Shown: positions 7,374 to 15,086 of the stretch, one piece after another
How positions within the stretch are numbered: the first letter of the stretch is position 1
How the letters are laid out: every line of letters starts with the position of its first letter
Source of the DNA: Clostridia bacterium
GTDB taxonomy: Bacteria > Bacillota > DSM-521 > Neomoorellales > SLTJ01
NCBI GenBank assembly: GCA_024653205.1
Contig: JANLFO010000001.1
Coordinates: 173,438-237,437, forward strand
Reading direction: 5' to 3'
DNA: 64,000 bases
The notes under the pieces: model-generated
Databases searched by the model: none
What the model was told of the DNA's origin: nothing
Seen by the model: the letters and a program-made list of their open reading frames with translations, nothing else
Made by a program: the position numbers and the translations under genes

Positions 7374-10300
7374 ATGGAATTCGTAGCCGACCTGCACGTG
7401 CACTCCCGGTATTCGCGGGCGACCAGTCCGGACGCCACGCCGGAAAGCTATTACCGCTGGGCACTATACAAGGGCGTGACCCTGGTGGGCACGGGCGATT
7501 TCACCCACCCGGGCTGGCGCGAGGAACTGCGCCGGAAGCTGGAGCCGGCGGAAGAGGGGCTCTACCGCCTGCGGGAGGCGGAGGCCCACTGGCCGGGGGA
7601 GCTTTACCCCGAAAGCTTCTCATGGTCCGGCCCCAGGGAAGAAGACGGGAGGCCGGCGGTACGGTTCGTGGTTTCCGGGGAGATCAGCACCATCTACAAG
7701 AAGGGCGGCCGGGTGCGCAAGGTACACCACCTGATCCTGCTTCCCGATCTGGAGGCGGCGGAAGCCCTAAGCCGTCGTTTGGAAGGGATCGGCAACCTGG
7801 GGTCGGACGGCCGGCCCATCCTGGGGCTGGACGGCCGGAGCCTGCTGGAGACGGTCCTGGAGGTCTGCTCCCGGGCGATTTTCATCCCCGCCCATATCTG
7901 GACGCCGCACTTCTCCCTCCTGGGGGCCAACTCCGGCTTTGATTCTATAGAGGAGTGCTTTGAAGACCTGAGCCCTTACATATGGGCCCTGGAAACCGGG
8001 CTTTCCTCCGATCCTCCCATGAACTGGCGGGTTTCTGCCCTGGACCGCTGCCGCCTGGTTTCCAATTCCGACGCCCATTCCCCGCGCAACCTGGCGCGGG
8101 AGGCCAACCTTTTCCGCAGTGAACTCTCCTACTCCGGGCTCTACCGGGCCCTCGGGGAGCCGGACGGCGACGGCCTGGCCGGCACCCTGGAGTTCTTCCC
8201 CGAAGAGGGCAAGTATCACTACGACGGTCACCGGGCCTGCCGCCTGAGGTGGCACCCGGCCCAGACCCGGGCGGCCGGGGGGAGGTGCCCGGTGTGCGGC
8301 CGGCCGGTTACGGTCGGGGTGCTGCACCGGGTGGAAGAGCTGGCCGACCGGGAGGAAGGGGCGCGCCCGGACGGGGCCCGGCCCTACCAGAGCCTGGTTC
8401 CCCTCCCGGAGGTCATAGCCTCGGCTCTGGGGGCGGGACCTTCGGCGCGCGCGGTGGGGCAGACCTGCTCTGCCCTCCTGACCCGTTTGGGCCCGGAGCT
8501 GGTGGTGCTGAGGCAGGCACCCATAGAAGAGGTGGCCCGGGTGGCCGGACCGCTGGTGGCCGAAGCCGTGCGCCGGGTGCGGGCGGGGGAAGTGGAGGCC
8601 GAACCGGGCTTTGACGGCCAGTACGGCAAGATCGTGGTGCTCCGGCCGGAAGTGCGCCGGGCCCTGGCCGGGCAGGCGTCGCTTTTTGCCTCGCCGTCGG
8701 CGGGCGGAGCGCAGCCCAAGAGCGCCCGGTCCCCGGTACCGAAGACGGTACGGGCGGTCCCGGCGGCGGAATCGAATCGCCTCCTTCAGGCCGCCAAAGC
8801 AGACGTGACGGCAACGCTGACTCCGGAGCAGGAGGAGGCGGTGACCGCCGCCGAGGGCCCGATAATAGTGGTGGCCGGACCGGGCACCGGGAAGACCCGG
8901 ACCTTGGTATACCGTATCGCCCACCTCATCCGCGAGCGCGGCGTGCCCGCCCGGGAGATCGCCGCGGTTACCTTCACCAACAAGGCGGCCCGGGAGATCC
9001 GGGAGCGGGTGGCCGGGTTGCTGGGCGCGGAGGAGGAAATACGGGGCCTGACCGTGGGCACCTTTCACAGCCTGTGCCTGGACTTGCTGCGGCGCCACCT
9101 CGGCTTCACCCTGCTGGACGAGCCGGAGGCCCGCCGGGTACTGGCCGAGGCCCTGGCCGAAACCGGCGGGAGACCGGCGGAGGTCCGACGGCTGGCGGAG
9201 AGAATCTCCTTCTACAAGAGCCGGGGTCTGGGCCCGGACGCGGACGAGGTACCGGCCGAACTGCGGCCCGCCTATCGGGCCTATCTGGAGAAACTCGCGG
9301 CCTACCGCGCCCTGGATTACGACGACCTGCTGCTGAAGGCGGTGGAACTGCTTGAGGCGCGGGCGGCTGCGGGCGGGCGGGTAGAAGGCTATCCCCATCT
9401 TCTGGTGGACGAGTTCCAGGACCTCAACCCGGTGCAGTACCGGCTGGTGCGGCTCTGGGCCGGAGAAGGCAGGAACCTGTTTGTGATCGGCGACCCCGAC
9501 CAGGCCATATACGGTTTCCGGGGAGCAGACCGCCGGCTTTTCGAGCGGCTACAAAGGGATTATCCGCACGCCCGGGTGTTACGCCTGCGCACCAATTTTC
9601 GCTCCCGGGCGGTGATCGTTCGTGCCGCCCGGTCGCTCATGGGCGACGCCGCCGGAGAAGAACTGGCGGCCGTTCGTGAGGGCGGGCCGAAGCTGCTGTG
9701 CCTGGAGGTGGCCTCGGAACTCGCCGAGGGTATCGCCGTGGTGCGGGAAATAGGCGGCCTGGTGGGGGGAGCCAGCCTGCTGGCCGCCGATACGGCTCCT
9801 GCCGGGCTTCTGGCCGGGAGGCTGGGAGAGGGAAGATGGGGCTTTGCCGACGTGGCGGTGCTCTTCCGCACCGGCCGCCAGGGGGAACTGCTGGAAGAGT
9901 GCTTTTTGCGCGAGGGCCTGCCCTACCGTCTGGTGGGGCGCGAAAGCTTCCTTGAGGAGCCCCCGGTGCGGCGGGCCCTGGCCTTCATGCGCTTTCTGGC
10001 CGACCCGCAGGACGAGTACCACCTCTGGCGCTGCCTGAGCGAAGGCCGCTTCGGCCTGAGCGGCTCGGCCCGGCAGCGGCTGCGGGAGGCAGGGGCGGAG
10101 TGGGGCGGTCTGTGGCCGGCGGTGGAGGAGCTGGTTTCGGACGGCGGGGCCTTGCGGGCACAGGACCGGGAGCGACTGGCCCGCTTCCGGGAGGCGGTAG
10201 AAGCCTACCGGGAAATGGCGGCCGGAGTGGGGGCGGAGGAACTCTTGCTCCGCTGGCAGCGGGAGGAGGAGGTGGCGGAGGCGGCGGCCGAATCCCTGGC

Positions 10301-10760
10301 CCGGTTGTGCCGGGTAGCCGGCCGCTTCGCCGATCTGAGGTCGTTTCTGCGCGGCCTGGCCCTGGCCCAGGAGGGCGACTGGGAGCGGCCGGGCGCCAGG
10401 ACCGGTCCGGACGCGGTCAGCCTGATGACCCTGCATGCCGCCAAGGGCCTGGAGTTTCCCGTTGTGTTCATAGCGGGTGTGGAGGAAGGGCTCATTCCCT
10501 TGCCGGAGCGGGGCGACGAGGGCAGAGGGGGTGCGGACCCGGACGAGGAGAGGCGCCTGTTCTACGTGGGCCTCACCCGGGCGCAGGAGGCGGTGGTACT
10601 GGTGTCGTGCCGCACGCGTACCCGCCGGGGGAGCCGGGTCGAAACCCGGCCCTCACCCTTCTTGAGAGAGATTCCGGGCGAATGCCTGGAGCGTGTTCGG
10701 GTGGACGGCGCCGAACGGGTGGCCCGCCCGCCGGGTTACCGCCAGCTGCGCCTCTTTTGA
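7374..10760 (+). CDS. Endonuclease Q-like PHP domain fused to UvrD/Rep-family helicase
   Basis: Single 1128-residue protein with two DNA-repair modules. Residues 1 to about 400 form a PHP phosphoesterase of the EndoQ/TIGR00375 type: metal-binding ADLHVHSRYSRATS at the N-terminus, GTGDFTHPGW, SNSDAHSPRN, and a zinc-ribbon-like CPVCGRPV followed by LHRVEELADR near residue 305. EndoQ homologues nick DNA 5' of uracil, hypoxanthine and abasic sites. From about residue 480 a superfamily 1 helicase follows: Q-motif TPEQEEAV, Walker A AGPGTGKTRT (about 500), Walker B LVDEFQDLNP (about 677), GDPDQAIYGFRGA, and the C-terminal SLMTLHAAKGLEFPVVF and YVGLTRA motifs. The linker at about 420-480 is proline/serine-rich. 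The gene has its own promoter. The fusion implies coupled incision and unwinding at deaminated bases; that is an inference. Confidence 0.9.
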   Translation: MEFVADLHVHSRYSRATSPDATPESYYRWALYKGVTLVGTGDFTHPGWREELRRKLEPAEEGLYRLREAEAHWPGELYPESFSWSGPREEDGRPAVRFVVSGEISTIYKKGGRVRKVHHLILLPDLEAAEALSRRLEGIGNLGSDGRPILGLDGRSLLETVLEVCSRAIFIPAHIWTPHFSLLGANSGFDSIEECFEDLSPYIWALETGLSSDPPMNWRVSALDRCRLVSNSDAHSPRNLAREANLFRSELSYSGLYRALGEPDGDGLAGTLEFFPEEGKYHYDGHRACRLRWHPAQTRAAGGRCPVCGRPVTVGVLHRVEELADREEGARPDGARPYQSLVPLPEVIASALGAGPSARAVGQTCSALLTRLGPELVVLRQAPIEEVARVAGPLVAEAVRRVRAGEVEAEPGFDGQYGKIVVLRPEVRRALAGQASLFASPSAGGAQPKSARSPVPKTVRAVPAAESNRLLQAAKADVTATLTPEQEEAVTAAEGPIIVVAGPGTGKTRTLVYRIAHLIRERGVPAREIAAVTFTNKAAREIRERVAGLLGAEEEIRGLTVGTFHSLCLDLLRRHLGFTLLDEPEARRVLAEALAETGGRPAEVRRLAERISFYKSRGLGPDADEVPAELRPAYRAYLEKLAAYRALDYDDLLLKAVELLEARAAAGGRVEGYPHLLVDEFQDLNPVQYRLVRLWAGEGRNLFVIGDPDQAIYGFRGADRRLFERLQRDYPHARVLRLRTNFRSRAVIVRAARSLMGDAAGEELAAVREGGPKLLCLEVASELAEGIAVVREIGGLVGGASLLAADTAPAGLLAGRLGEGRWGFADVAVLFRTGRQGELLEECFLREGLPYRLVGRESFLEEPPVRRALAFMRFLADPQDEYHLWRCLSEGRFGLSGSARQRLREAGAEWGGLWPAVEELVSDGGALRAQDRERLARFREAVEAYREMAAGVGAEELLLRWQREEEVAEAAAESLARLCRVAGRFADLRSFLRGLALAQEGDWERPGARTGPDAVSLMTLHAAKGLEFPVVFIAGVEEGLIPLPERGDEGRGGADPDEERRLFYVGLTRAQEAVVLVSCRTRTRRGSRVETRPSPFLREIPGECLERVRVDGAERVARPPGYRQLRLF

Positions 10761-10763
10761 AGA

Positions 10764-10838
10764 ACCTTGGTGCAGAATGTGGTCCTGAGAAACCTCAGTC
10801 TTATCGGTGAGGCCGCCAAGAGGGTTCCAAATAAATAA
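10764..10838 (+). pseudogene. Relic of a hepT gene (internal fragment)
   Basis: Bases 10767-10829 are nearly identical to 11345-11407 inside the intact hepT downstream, and the reading frame is kept: LVQNVVLRNLSLIGEAAKRV against [20 protein letters not shown]. It then runs into NK and a TAA. There is no start or active-site region, so it is a non-functional fragment, left by a duplication/deletion of an older MntA/HepT module at the same site. Confidence 0.8.
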
Positions 10839-10859
10839 CTATCCTGGCCTGACGGCGGG

Positions 10860-10888
10860 TTGCGGAGAGCCGGGTATTGGCGTATGAT
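10860..10888 (+). promoter_or_regulatory. Probable promoter of the first MntA/HepT module
   Basis: TTGCGG (10860-10865), 17-base spacer, TATGAT (10883-10888), about 50 bases before the GTG start at 10941. Spacing is ideal; the -35 box is weak. Confidence 0.4.
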
Positions 10889-10940
10889 TTAATGTAGGTG
10901 AGAATGGCCTTAGTAAGGGCGGGTAAGGTGGGATCGGCAG

Positions 10941-11258
10941 GTGTTTGACCCGGGCACCGGAAGTCTGACCAAGGAAGAGGTGCTGAAAAAGTTGGGGGAC
11001 GCGGCACCGCTAATAAGAAGCTACGGTGTCCGCCGAATAGGGATCTTCGGGTCGGTAGTGCGCGGGCAAGCTGGGAGAACCAGCGACGTAGACGTACTGG
11101 TTGAGTTCTCGGAAAAGACGTTTGATAACTACTATGACCTTAAGTGGTTTCTGGAAACCCTGCTGGGAAGGCGGGTAGACCTGGTTATTGCCGAGGACGT
11201 TAAGCCGCGGCTGAAGCCCCAGATACTAAGAGAGGTTGAGTATGCCCAGGGATTTTAG
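10941..11258 (+). CDS. mntA: MntA-type minimal nucleotidyltransferase antitoxin
   Basis: A 105-residue minimal nucleotidyltransferase of the MNT family. The active-site pattern [20 protein letters not shown] (about residues 34-53) gives the GSx10DxD signature. In characterised systems MntA antitoxins AMPylate the HEPN toxin on a tyrosine near its RNase site and so neutralise it. Starts at GTG 10941 with GGCAGG-type sequence just upstream; TTG/ATG alternatives are not better placed. It overlaps the downstream hepT start by 17 bases, the usual order antitoxin-toxin. A second, diverged copy of the module is at 45679-46330. Confidence 0.88.
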   Translation: MFDPGTGSLTKEEVLKKLGDAAPLIRSYGVRRIGIFGSVVRGQAGRTSDVDVLVEFSEKTFDNYYDLKWFLETLLGRRVDLVIAEDVKPRLKPQILREVEYAQGF

Positions 11259-11577
11259 GGTGTACCTAGAGGATATTTTGGAAGCGATCCGACGAATAAG
11301 GCGATATACCGATGGCTACTCATTTGACGATTTCCGTCGCAACCTCTTGGTGCAGGATGCGGTCCTGAGAAACCTCAGTGTTATCGGTGAGGCCGCCAAG
11401 AAGGTTCCAGAAGGGGTTCGGGTTCGCTTCCCGGAGGCCGAATGGCGCAAAATCGCCGGTATGCGTGATATTTTGGTACACGACTACTTTAGTGTCGATA
11501 TAGAGATAGTGTGGGACGTGCTTGAGAACAAGCTCCCGGTTCTGGAGCGCGTGGTGACCAGGATCCTGGTCGGTTGA
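11242..11577 (+). CDS. hepT: HepT-type HEPN ribonuclease toxin (DUF86)
   Basis: HEPN-domain toxin partner of MntA, 111 residues. The HEPN RNase signature Rx4HxY is intact in [13 protein letters not shown] (R, four residues, H, D, Y) at about residues 78-88; the Tyr is the residue AMPylated in characterised homologues. I take the ATG at 11242, with AGAGG six bases upstream, over a TTG two codons earlier. The stop codon lies inside the -35 box of the rnpB promoter, so the module is packed tightly against rnpB. Function is assigned from family and pairing; whether it is active is not visible. Confidence 0.88.
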   Translation: MPRDFRVYLEDILEAIRRIRRYTDGYSFDDFRRNLLVQDAVLRNLSVIGEAAKKVPEGVRVRFPEAEWRKIAGMRDILVHDYFSVDIEIVWDVLENKLPVLERVVTRILVG

Positions 11578-11602
11578 CGGGAGGCGTCGTCGGTGCTACA
11601 AT
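11574..11602 (+). promoter_or_regulatory. Strong promoter for rnpB
   Basis: TTGACG (11574-11579), a 17-base spacer and TACAAT (11597-11602). This is the closest match to sigma-A consensus in the window and lies where a highly expressed stable RNA needs it. Its -35 box overlaps the hepT stop codon, so the toxin-antitoxin module abuts the promoter without separating it from rnpB. Predicted start is near 11609, leaving a short 5' leader that RNA processing would remove. Confidence 0.75.
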
Positions 11603-11639
11603 AACCTACGGCATCGAGATTGGCCCTAAGAGAGCGGAA

Positions 11640-12000
11640 AGCCGAGTAGGCCGGGTGGTCGCGGGCTTCGGCGTGGTGCCGGAGCCTGAGGAAAGTCCGA
11701 GCTCCGCAGGGCAGGGTGCTGGGTAACGCCCAGTGGGGGCGACCCCAAGGAAAGTGCCACAGAAACAGACCGCCGGCGGCCCCAATGCCGCCGGTAAGGG
11801 TGGAAAGGTGAGGCAAGAGCTCACCAGCGGCGAGAGCGATCCGCCGGCTCGGTAAACCCCACCCGGAGCAAGACCGAATAGGGGAATAATGGAGTGGCCC
11901 GCTCCGTTCCCGGGTCAGGTCGCCGGAGGCGGCAGGCAACTGCCGTCCCAGATAGATGACCATCCTCGACAGAACTCGGCTTACAGGCCTGCTCGGTCGC
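11640..12000 (+). ncRNA. rnpB: RNase P RNA (M1 RNA), bacterial type A
   Basis: Catalytic RNA of ribonuclease P, which removes tRNA 5' leaders. Conserved elements are present in order: GAGGAAAGTCCGAGCTCC near 11688-11705, GCAGGGTGCTGGGTAACGCC, the ACAGAAACAGACCGCC segment, GGTAAGGGTGGAAAGGTG, CGGTAAACCCCACCCGGAGC, AAGACCGAATAGGGG, and the 3' GACAGAACTCGGCTTACAGG. Helix P1 is formed by CCGAGTAGGCC (11642-11652) with GGCCTGCTCGG (11986-11996), one G-U pair. Exact ends are approximate to a few bases. No protein ORF in this stretch is credible. It is flanked by a strong promoter and a 10-bp stem terminator. Confidence 0.95.
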
Positions 12001-12036
12001 GCCCAACCGCAGCCTAACCCGCGGTTGGGCCTTCTG
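12001..12036 (+). terminator. Hairpin terminator of rnpB
   Basis: Perfect 10-bp stem GCCCAACCGC (12001-12010) / GCGGTTGGGC (12021-12030) with a 10-base loop, followed by CTTCTGATT. The T tract is weak but the position directly after P1 is right for rnpB termination. Confidence 0.7.
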
Positions 12037-12364
12037 ATTCCTGCATTTGAGGTAGGTTACAGCGGAGTTACACCCGGGAAGTTATGTCGATGAAGTTGTC
12101 TTGGTGCCTATATTCGGTGCCGCTGTCCTTATTCCTGCCGGCCGGACAGAAAAAAGTAGGGCGGTGCGGGTGCACGGTACTTGATTTTTCTCCGAAGCGG
12201 TGCTAATTTGGAATCGAAGGTGCGAATGGTCGTCCCTTGGTCCGACTGAGGGACGGGGTGAAGTAAAGTACGGCGGTCCTTGCGGCGCGATCGAGGGGCC
12301 GAGACAGTAACGGCTTTTGCCGTTGTCTGTCTCGGCCTTTGTACTTTTAGGGCAGGTGGGCCTG
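12031..12364. other. Intergenic region between rnpB and the recombinase relic
   Basis: About 330 bases with no credible gene on either strand. It contains a weak promoter-like pair, TTGATT (12181-12186) and TAATTT (12204-12209) with 17-base spacing, and a long hairpin at 12297-12337 listed separately. No direct repeat of the rnpB 3' end was found that would mark an attachment site. Confidence 0.5.
12297..12337. repeat. Long imperfect inverted repeat upstream of the recombinase relic
   Basis: GGCCGAGACAG-T-AACGGC pairs with GCCGTT-GT-CTGTCTCGGCC around a TTTT loop: 11 and 6 bp stems separated by a one/two-base bulge, then TTTGTACTTTT. It may be a bidirectional terminator isolating rnpB from the island or a remnant of a mobile-element end. 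Confidence 0.6.
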
Positions 12365-12973
12365 GTGACGCTAGACAAGGCAATCGAGAAATACTTCGAG
12401 GTTGCGGTCGGCCTCCGGGGCATGGCAGCTGGTACCGTGGAGGCCTACAGGGCCGATTTTCGTGACTTTCTCCGCTTCGCCTCTAGCCTGGGCTTGCGGG
12501 AAGTCGCGGACGTCACCACGGCCCACGTAAACGAGTATCTTCTTGGGTTGCGGCGCCGGGGCCTGAAGCTAGCCACCCTGCATCGTCGGCGGAACGCGCT
12601 GAGTTCCCTCTTTCGGTTTGCCGAGGAGCAGGGCTGGGTTGGGAGGAACCCGGTGTCCGCTGCCAGGCTGCAGCCCCGGCCGCGCGCTGGGCGGGAGGTG
12701 GTGCTTAGCGGCGAGGAGGTGCGCGCGTTCCTGCGGGCAGACGTGAGCTACCGCACGGTCGCGGCCGAAGTGGTAGACGCACTCCGGTTACTCCTGGTGT
12801 TCACTGGGCTCCGCTGCTCCGAGCTTTTGAAACTCGACTGGACGCATATAGATCTGGACGCCCGCCTGCTTACTGTCTACGACAGTAAGAACTCCAATAG
12901 GAAAGGGTTACCTAGAAACAAGGACCGTGATAGAAGGCTGACCCCGCCTGCGCCTGCGGGTACAACTGCCTGA
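12365..12973 (+). pseudogene. Truncated tyrosine recombinase (phage integrase/XerC type)
   Basis: The reading frame encodes an N-terminal SAM-like core-binding domain (GTVEAYRADFRDFLRFASSL) and the first part of the catalytic domain including box I (LLLVFTGLRCSELLKLDWTH) with the first catalytic Arg. It ends near residue 203 after KNSNRKGLPRNKDR, so the HxxR box, the second Arg and the nucleophilic Tyr are absent; intact relatives are about 300 residues. The likely start is GTG 12365 with AGGTGGG upstream. The tail (LTPPAPAGTTA) is unrelated sequence, which points to a deletion rather than a simple frameshift. Lying just inside the island next to rnpB, it probably derives from the element that founded or extended it. 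Confidence 0.82.
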
Positions 12974-13048
12974 AGTGCTCGCCTGCGGCCGTCGGGTAGC
13001 CGGCCCGGCTTGCGGCTGTCCCAATGCGTTTACGGGAGGGGTTTGCGA

Positions 13049-13573
13049 GTGGTGCTCCCTGACCTGCTGGCGCCGGGATTGAAGGTCGTGTTCTGCGGTA
13101 CGGCTGCCGGCACCTCTTCCGCCAGGCGCGGCGTCTACTACGCCGGACCGGGCAACAAGTTTTGGGATGTGCTTCACCGCGTGGGCCTCACCCCGACACG
13201 TTTCGCACCGGAAGAATACCGCGAGCTCTTGCGCTACGGTATAGGGCTTACCGACCTGAACAAGAACCAGGCAGGGATGGACAGCCGGCTCCAAGAGCGC
13301 CACTTTGATCGGGATGCCCTCACAGAGAAGATCATCAGGTACGGACCCAAGGTTCTGTGCTTTAACGGCAAGCGAGCGGCGCAGGCTTATTACGGTTCAG
13401 CCGGGACCGGGCAGTTTGACTACGGCAGGCAGCCCGCCGCCATCGGCAGCACAGCGGTGTTCGTCCTTCCCTCTACCTCCGCGGCAGCCGCGAGGTGGTG
13501 GGACGAAGGGTACTGGGTGGAGGCCGCTGCTTATATAAAAAGCCTGACGTTGACTGGCCGAAATCGTAGCTGA
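13049..13573 (+). CDS. mug: Mismatch-specific uracil-DNA glycosylase (MUG family)
   Basis: Uracil/thymine-DNA glycosylase of UDG family 2, acting on G:U and G:T mismatches. Visible motifs: VVFCGTAAGTSSARRGVYYA (motif 1 region; family consensus GINPG is replaced by GTAAG, as in many Firmicute/actinobacterial Mug-like proteins), GPGNKFWDVLHRVGLTP, the GLTDLNKN segment, and C-terminal VLPSTSAAAARWW corresponding to motif 2. Length 174 fits the family. The GTG at 13049 is chosen because GGGAGGGG lies seven bases upstream; the frame is open further to a TTG at 13010. It follows the recombinase relic in the island. Exact substrate preference cannot be read here. Confidence 0.82.
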   Translation: MVLPDLLAPGLKVVFCGTAAGTSSARRGVYYAGPGNKFWDVLHRVGLTPTRFAPEEYRELLRYGIGLTDLNKNQAGMDSRLQERHFDRDALTEKIIRYGPKVLCFNGKRAAQAYYGSAGTGQFDYGRQPAAIGSTAVFVLPSTSAAAARWWDEGYWVEAAAYIKSLTLTGRNRS

Positions 13574-13634
13574 TCATAAGTGGGCAGAGTAAAGTCCTTC
13601 CCTATAATCCTCATAAGAGGCCAGGAGTGGCTAA

Positions 13635-13874
13635 GAGTATGAGTCATCAGCCTCTCGGCGTGGAGTGCTAGTCGGGGAAGCCATTCTAAACGGAGAGATC
13701 ATCGAGTAGTATCCGGAAGACAATTATTCCCCGAGCTGCCTTGTCCTGGGCCGAACGGAGCGGGGGCGGTTTCTACACGTCCAGGTTTCACTGCCACCCA
13801 ACGTGGTAATTATTACGGTGTACGAGCCCGACCCTAAGCAGTGGGTTGACTACAGGAGCAGGTTTAGGGGGTAA
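13635..13874 (+). pseudogene. Decayed DUF4258-like toxin gene
   Basis: The frame reads VGEAILNGEIIE, a TAG stop at 13707-13709, then YPEDNYSPSCLVLGRTERG, FLHVQVSLPPNVVIITVYEP and DPKQW before a TAA at 13872-13874. This is the recognisable central and C-terminal part of DUF4258 (RelE/BrnT-like small toxin family: EEYP, SCLVLG, HV, ITVYEPDP-W). The TAG most likely replaced a Glu codon. The N-terminal third is degraded, with a further stop at 13632. It sits directly before a YgiT-type zinc-finger gene, the usual toxin-antitoxin order, so an old module has lost its toxin. Confidence 0.72.
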
Positions 13875-13880
13875 GCTTGG

Positions 13881-14174
13881 GTGCCATGTGTATTCTGCGG
13901 GGGCGAGCTAGAAGCGCGGCGGGTAACCTTCACCCATGAACAGGACGGAAAGTACCTGGTGGTAAAGAACGTCCCGGCCGAAGTCTGCACCAAGGCCGGA
14001 GAGAGAACCTACTCTGCTGAGGTTGCCGACGAGTTGCCCAGGTTTGCCCAACGGGAGTTCAAGCCGGTGAGAAAAGTGCCCGTCTTTGATTTCACCAAAG
14101 GGCGAGGGCGTAGTTGCGGTAGCACCCGGCGATGGGTACGGGGAAGGACCAGGAGGATATCGGAGACAGCCTAG
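13881..14174 (+). CDS. YgiT-type zinc-finger antitoxin-like protein (probably degenerate)
   Basis: GTG start at 13881 with TAGGGGG upstream. The first 75 residues match the YgiT/MqsA-N type: MPCVFCGGELEARRVTFTHE, then KYLVVKNVPAEVCTKAGE where the normal second CxxCGE zinc knuckle reads CTKAGE, losing one Cys, then TYSAEVADELPRFAQ and a basic tail. After VPVFDFTK the frame runs on through about 20 Arg-rich residues of no family similarity, suggesting that the original stop has been lost. With its DUF4258 partner broken, this is probably a relic. Confidence 0.6.
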   Translation: MPCVFCGGELEARRVTFTHEQDGKYLVVKNVPAEVCTKAGERTYSAEVADELPRFAQREFKPVRKVPVFDFTKGRGRSCGSTRRWVRGRTRRISETA

Positions 14175-15086
14175 CCTGAGCCCGGCACCTACGGAAGCAG
14201 GCCGAACGGCGCGGCAGGGACTAATCATGATTATCCCGGGCTGCGACGTCATGGTTGAACCTGGTAGAGACTTCTTCGAGCCCTGCTCCAGCCTGCTTCG
14301 GCGGTCACGCCGGCTGGGTGGGGGGGGGGGGGGGCCAGAAGGGCCGCCGCTTTCTCGGCATTTCGCGCCCCGTCCCGTCGCCTCCGGCGGGGACCAGGCG
14401 GTTTACGAATTCATATTCGAGGCGCGGACAGGGAACAGCTTAAGACCCGTTTCCTAGAGAGTCTGAGTCAACATTATCCGGTTACTGTTCCTTTTGGCCG
14501 CCAAAGCGAGAAGAGCCAAGGAAGTGCCCTCAGCTCAGGGTGGGTCCACCGTAGAGCCAGTGCTACAGCGTATAGCACTAACCGAGCCCTTGCCTCCCTC
14601 TGACAGGACTTTCCTCTGTCCCCGTAGAATTTACCCGCATAGTCCCAGCGACGCTCTTGCTCCTGGCCGCGCTTCTCATAGCGTTTTCCGGCGGGTAGGG
14701 ATCGTCGGACACTAGTGGTGAAGCTGCTCCCCGCCCAGATGGAGACCTTCGGCAAGAACGCGACGGGTGTACGCTATGTACACATATACAGAAGCTGCCT
14801 GAACGGGGAAAAGCTCTAAATGGAGCCGGACGTAGGTGAGCGTGGCAAATGCGGGCTGCGCGCTGACCTACGGGTGACTCGTGCCGCAGCGGCGGGATAC
14901 CCCAAGCCGGGGTCCGGGTGGGAGGCTGGAGGGAGGCCGGGAGGAGGCTGCGGGCCCTGCTTGCCCGGGGAAGAGGCCGCGGCCACGGAAGGGGCTGCGC
15001 AGGAAAGCGCTGGCGCGGAGTTCGACAAGTTCTACTACCCAGAAACATGCCGCCAGACTTGGTGGCGAAGGGGATGGATGTGATAA
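14175..15086. other. Decayed region upstream of BREX, no gene recognised
   Basis: About 910 bases in which short open frames exist on both strands but none shows a family motif, coherent codon use or a good ribosome binding site. It contains a run of 15 consecutive G residues (14320-14334), which could be an assembly uncertainty, and an inverted repeat at 14767-14783. The BREX promoter should lie in its last 300 bases; I do not see a convincing -35/-10 pair there. Confidence 0.5.
14767..14783. promoter_or_regulatory. Palindrome upstream of BREX, possible operator
   Basis: GTGTAC-GCTAT-GTACAC, a perfect 6-bp inverted repeat with a 5-base centre, followed by ATATAC. It lies about 300 bases before brxA. 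No second copy was seen, so a regulatory role is only a suggestion. Confidence 0.25.
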
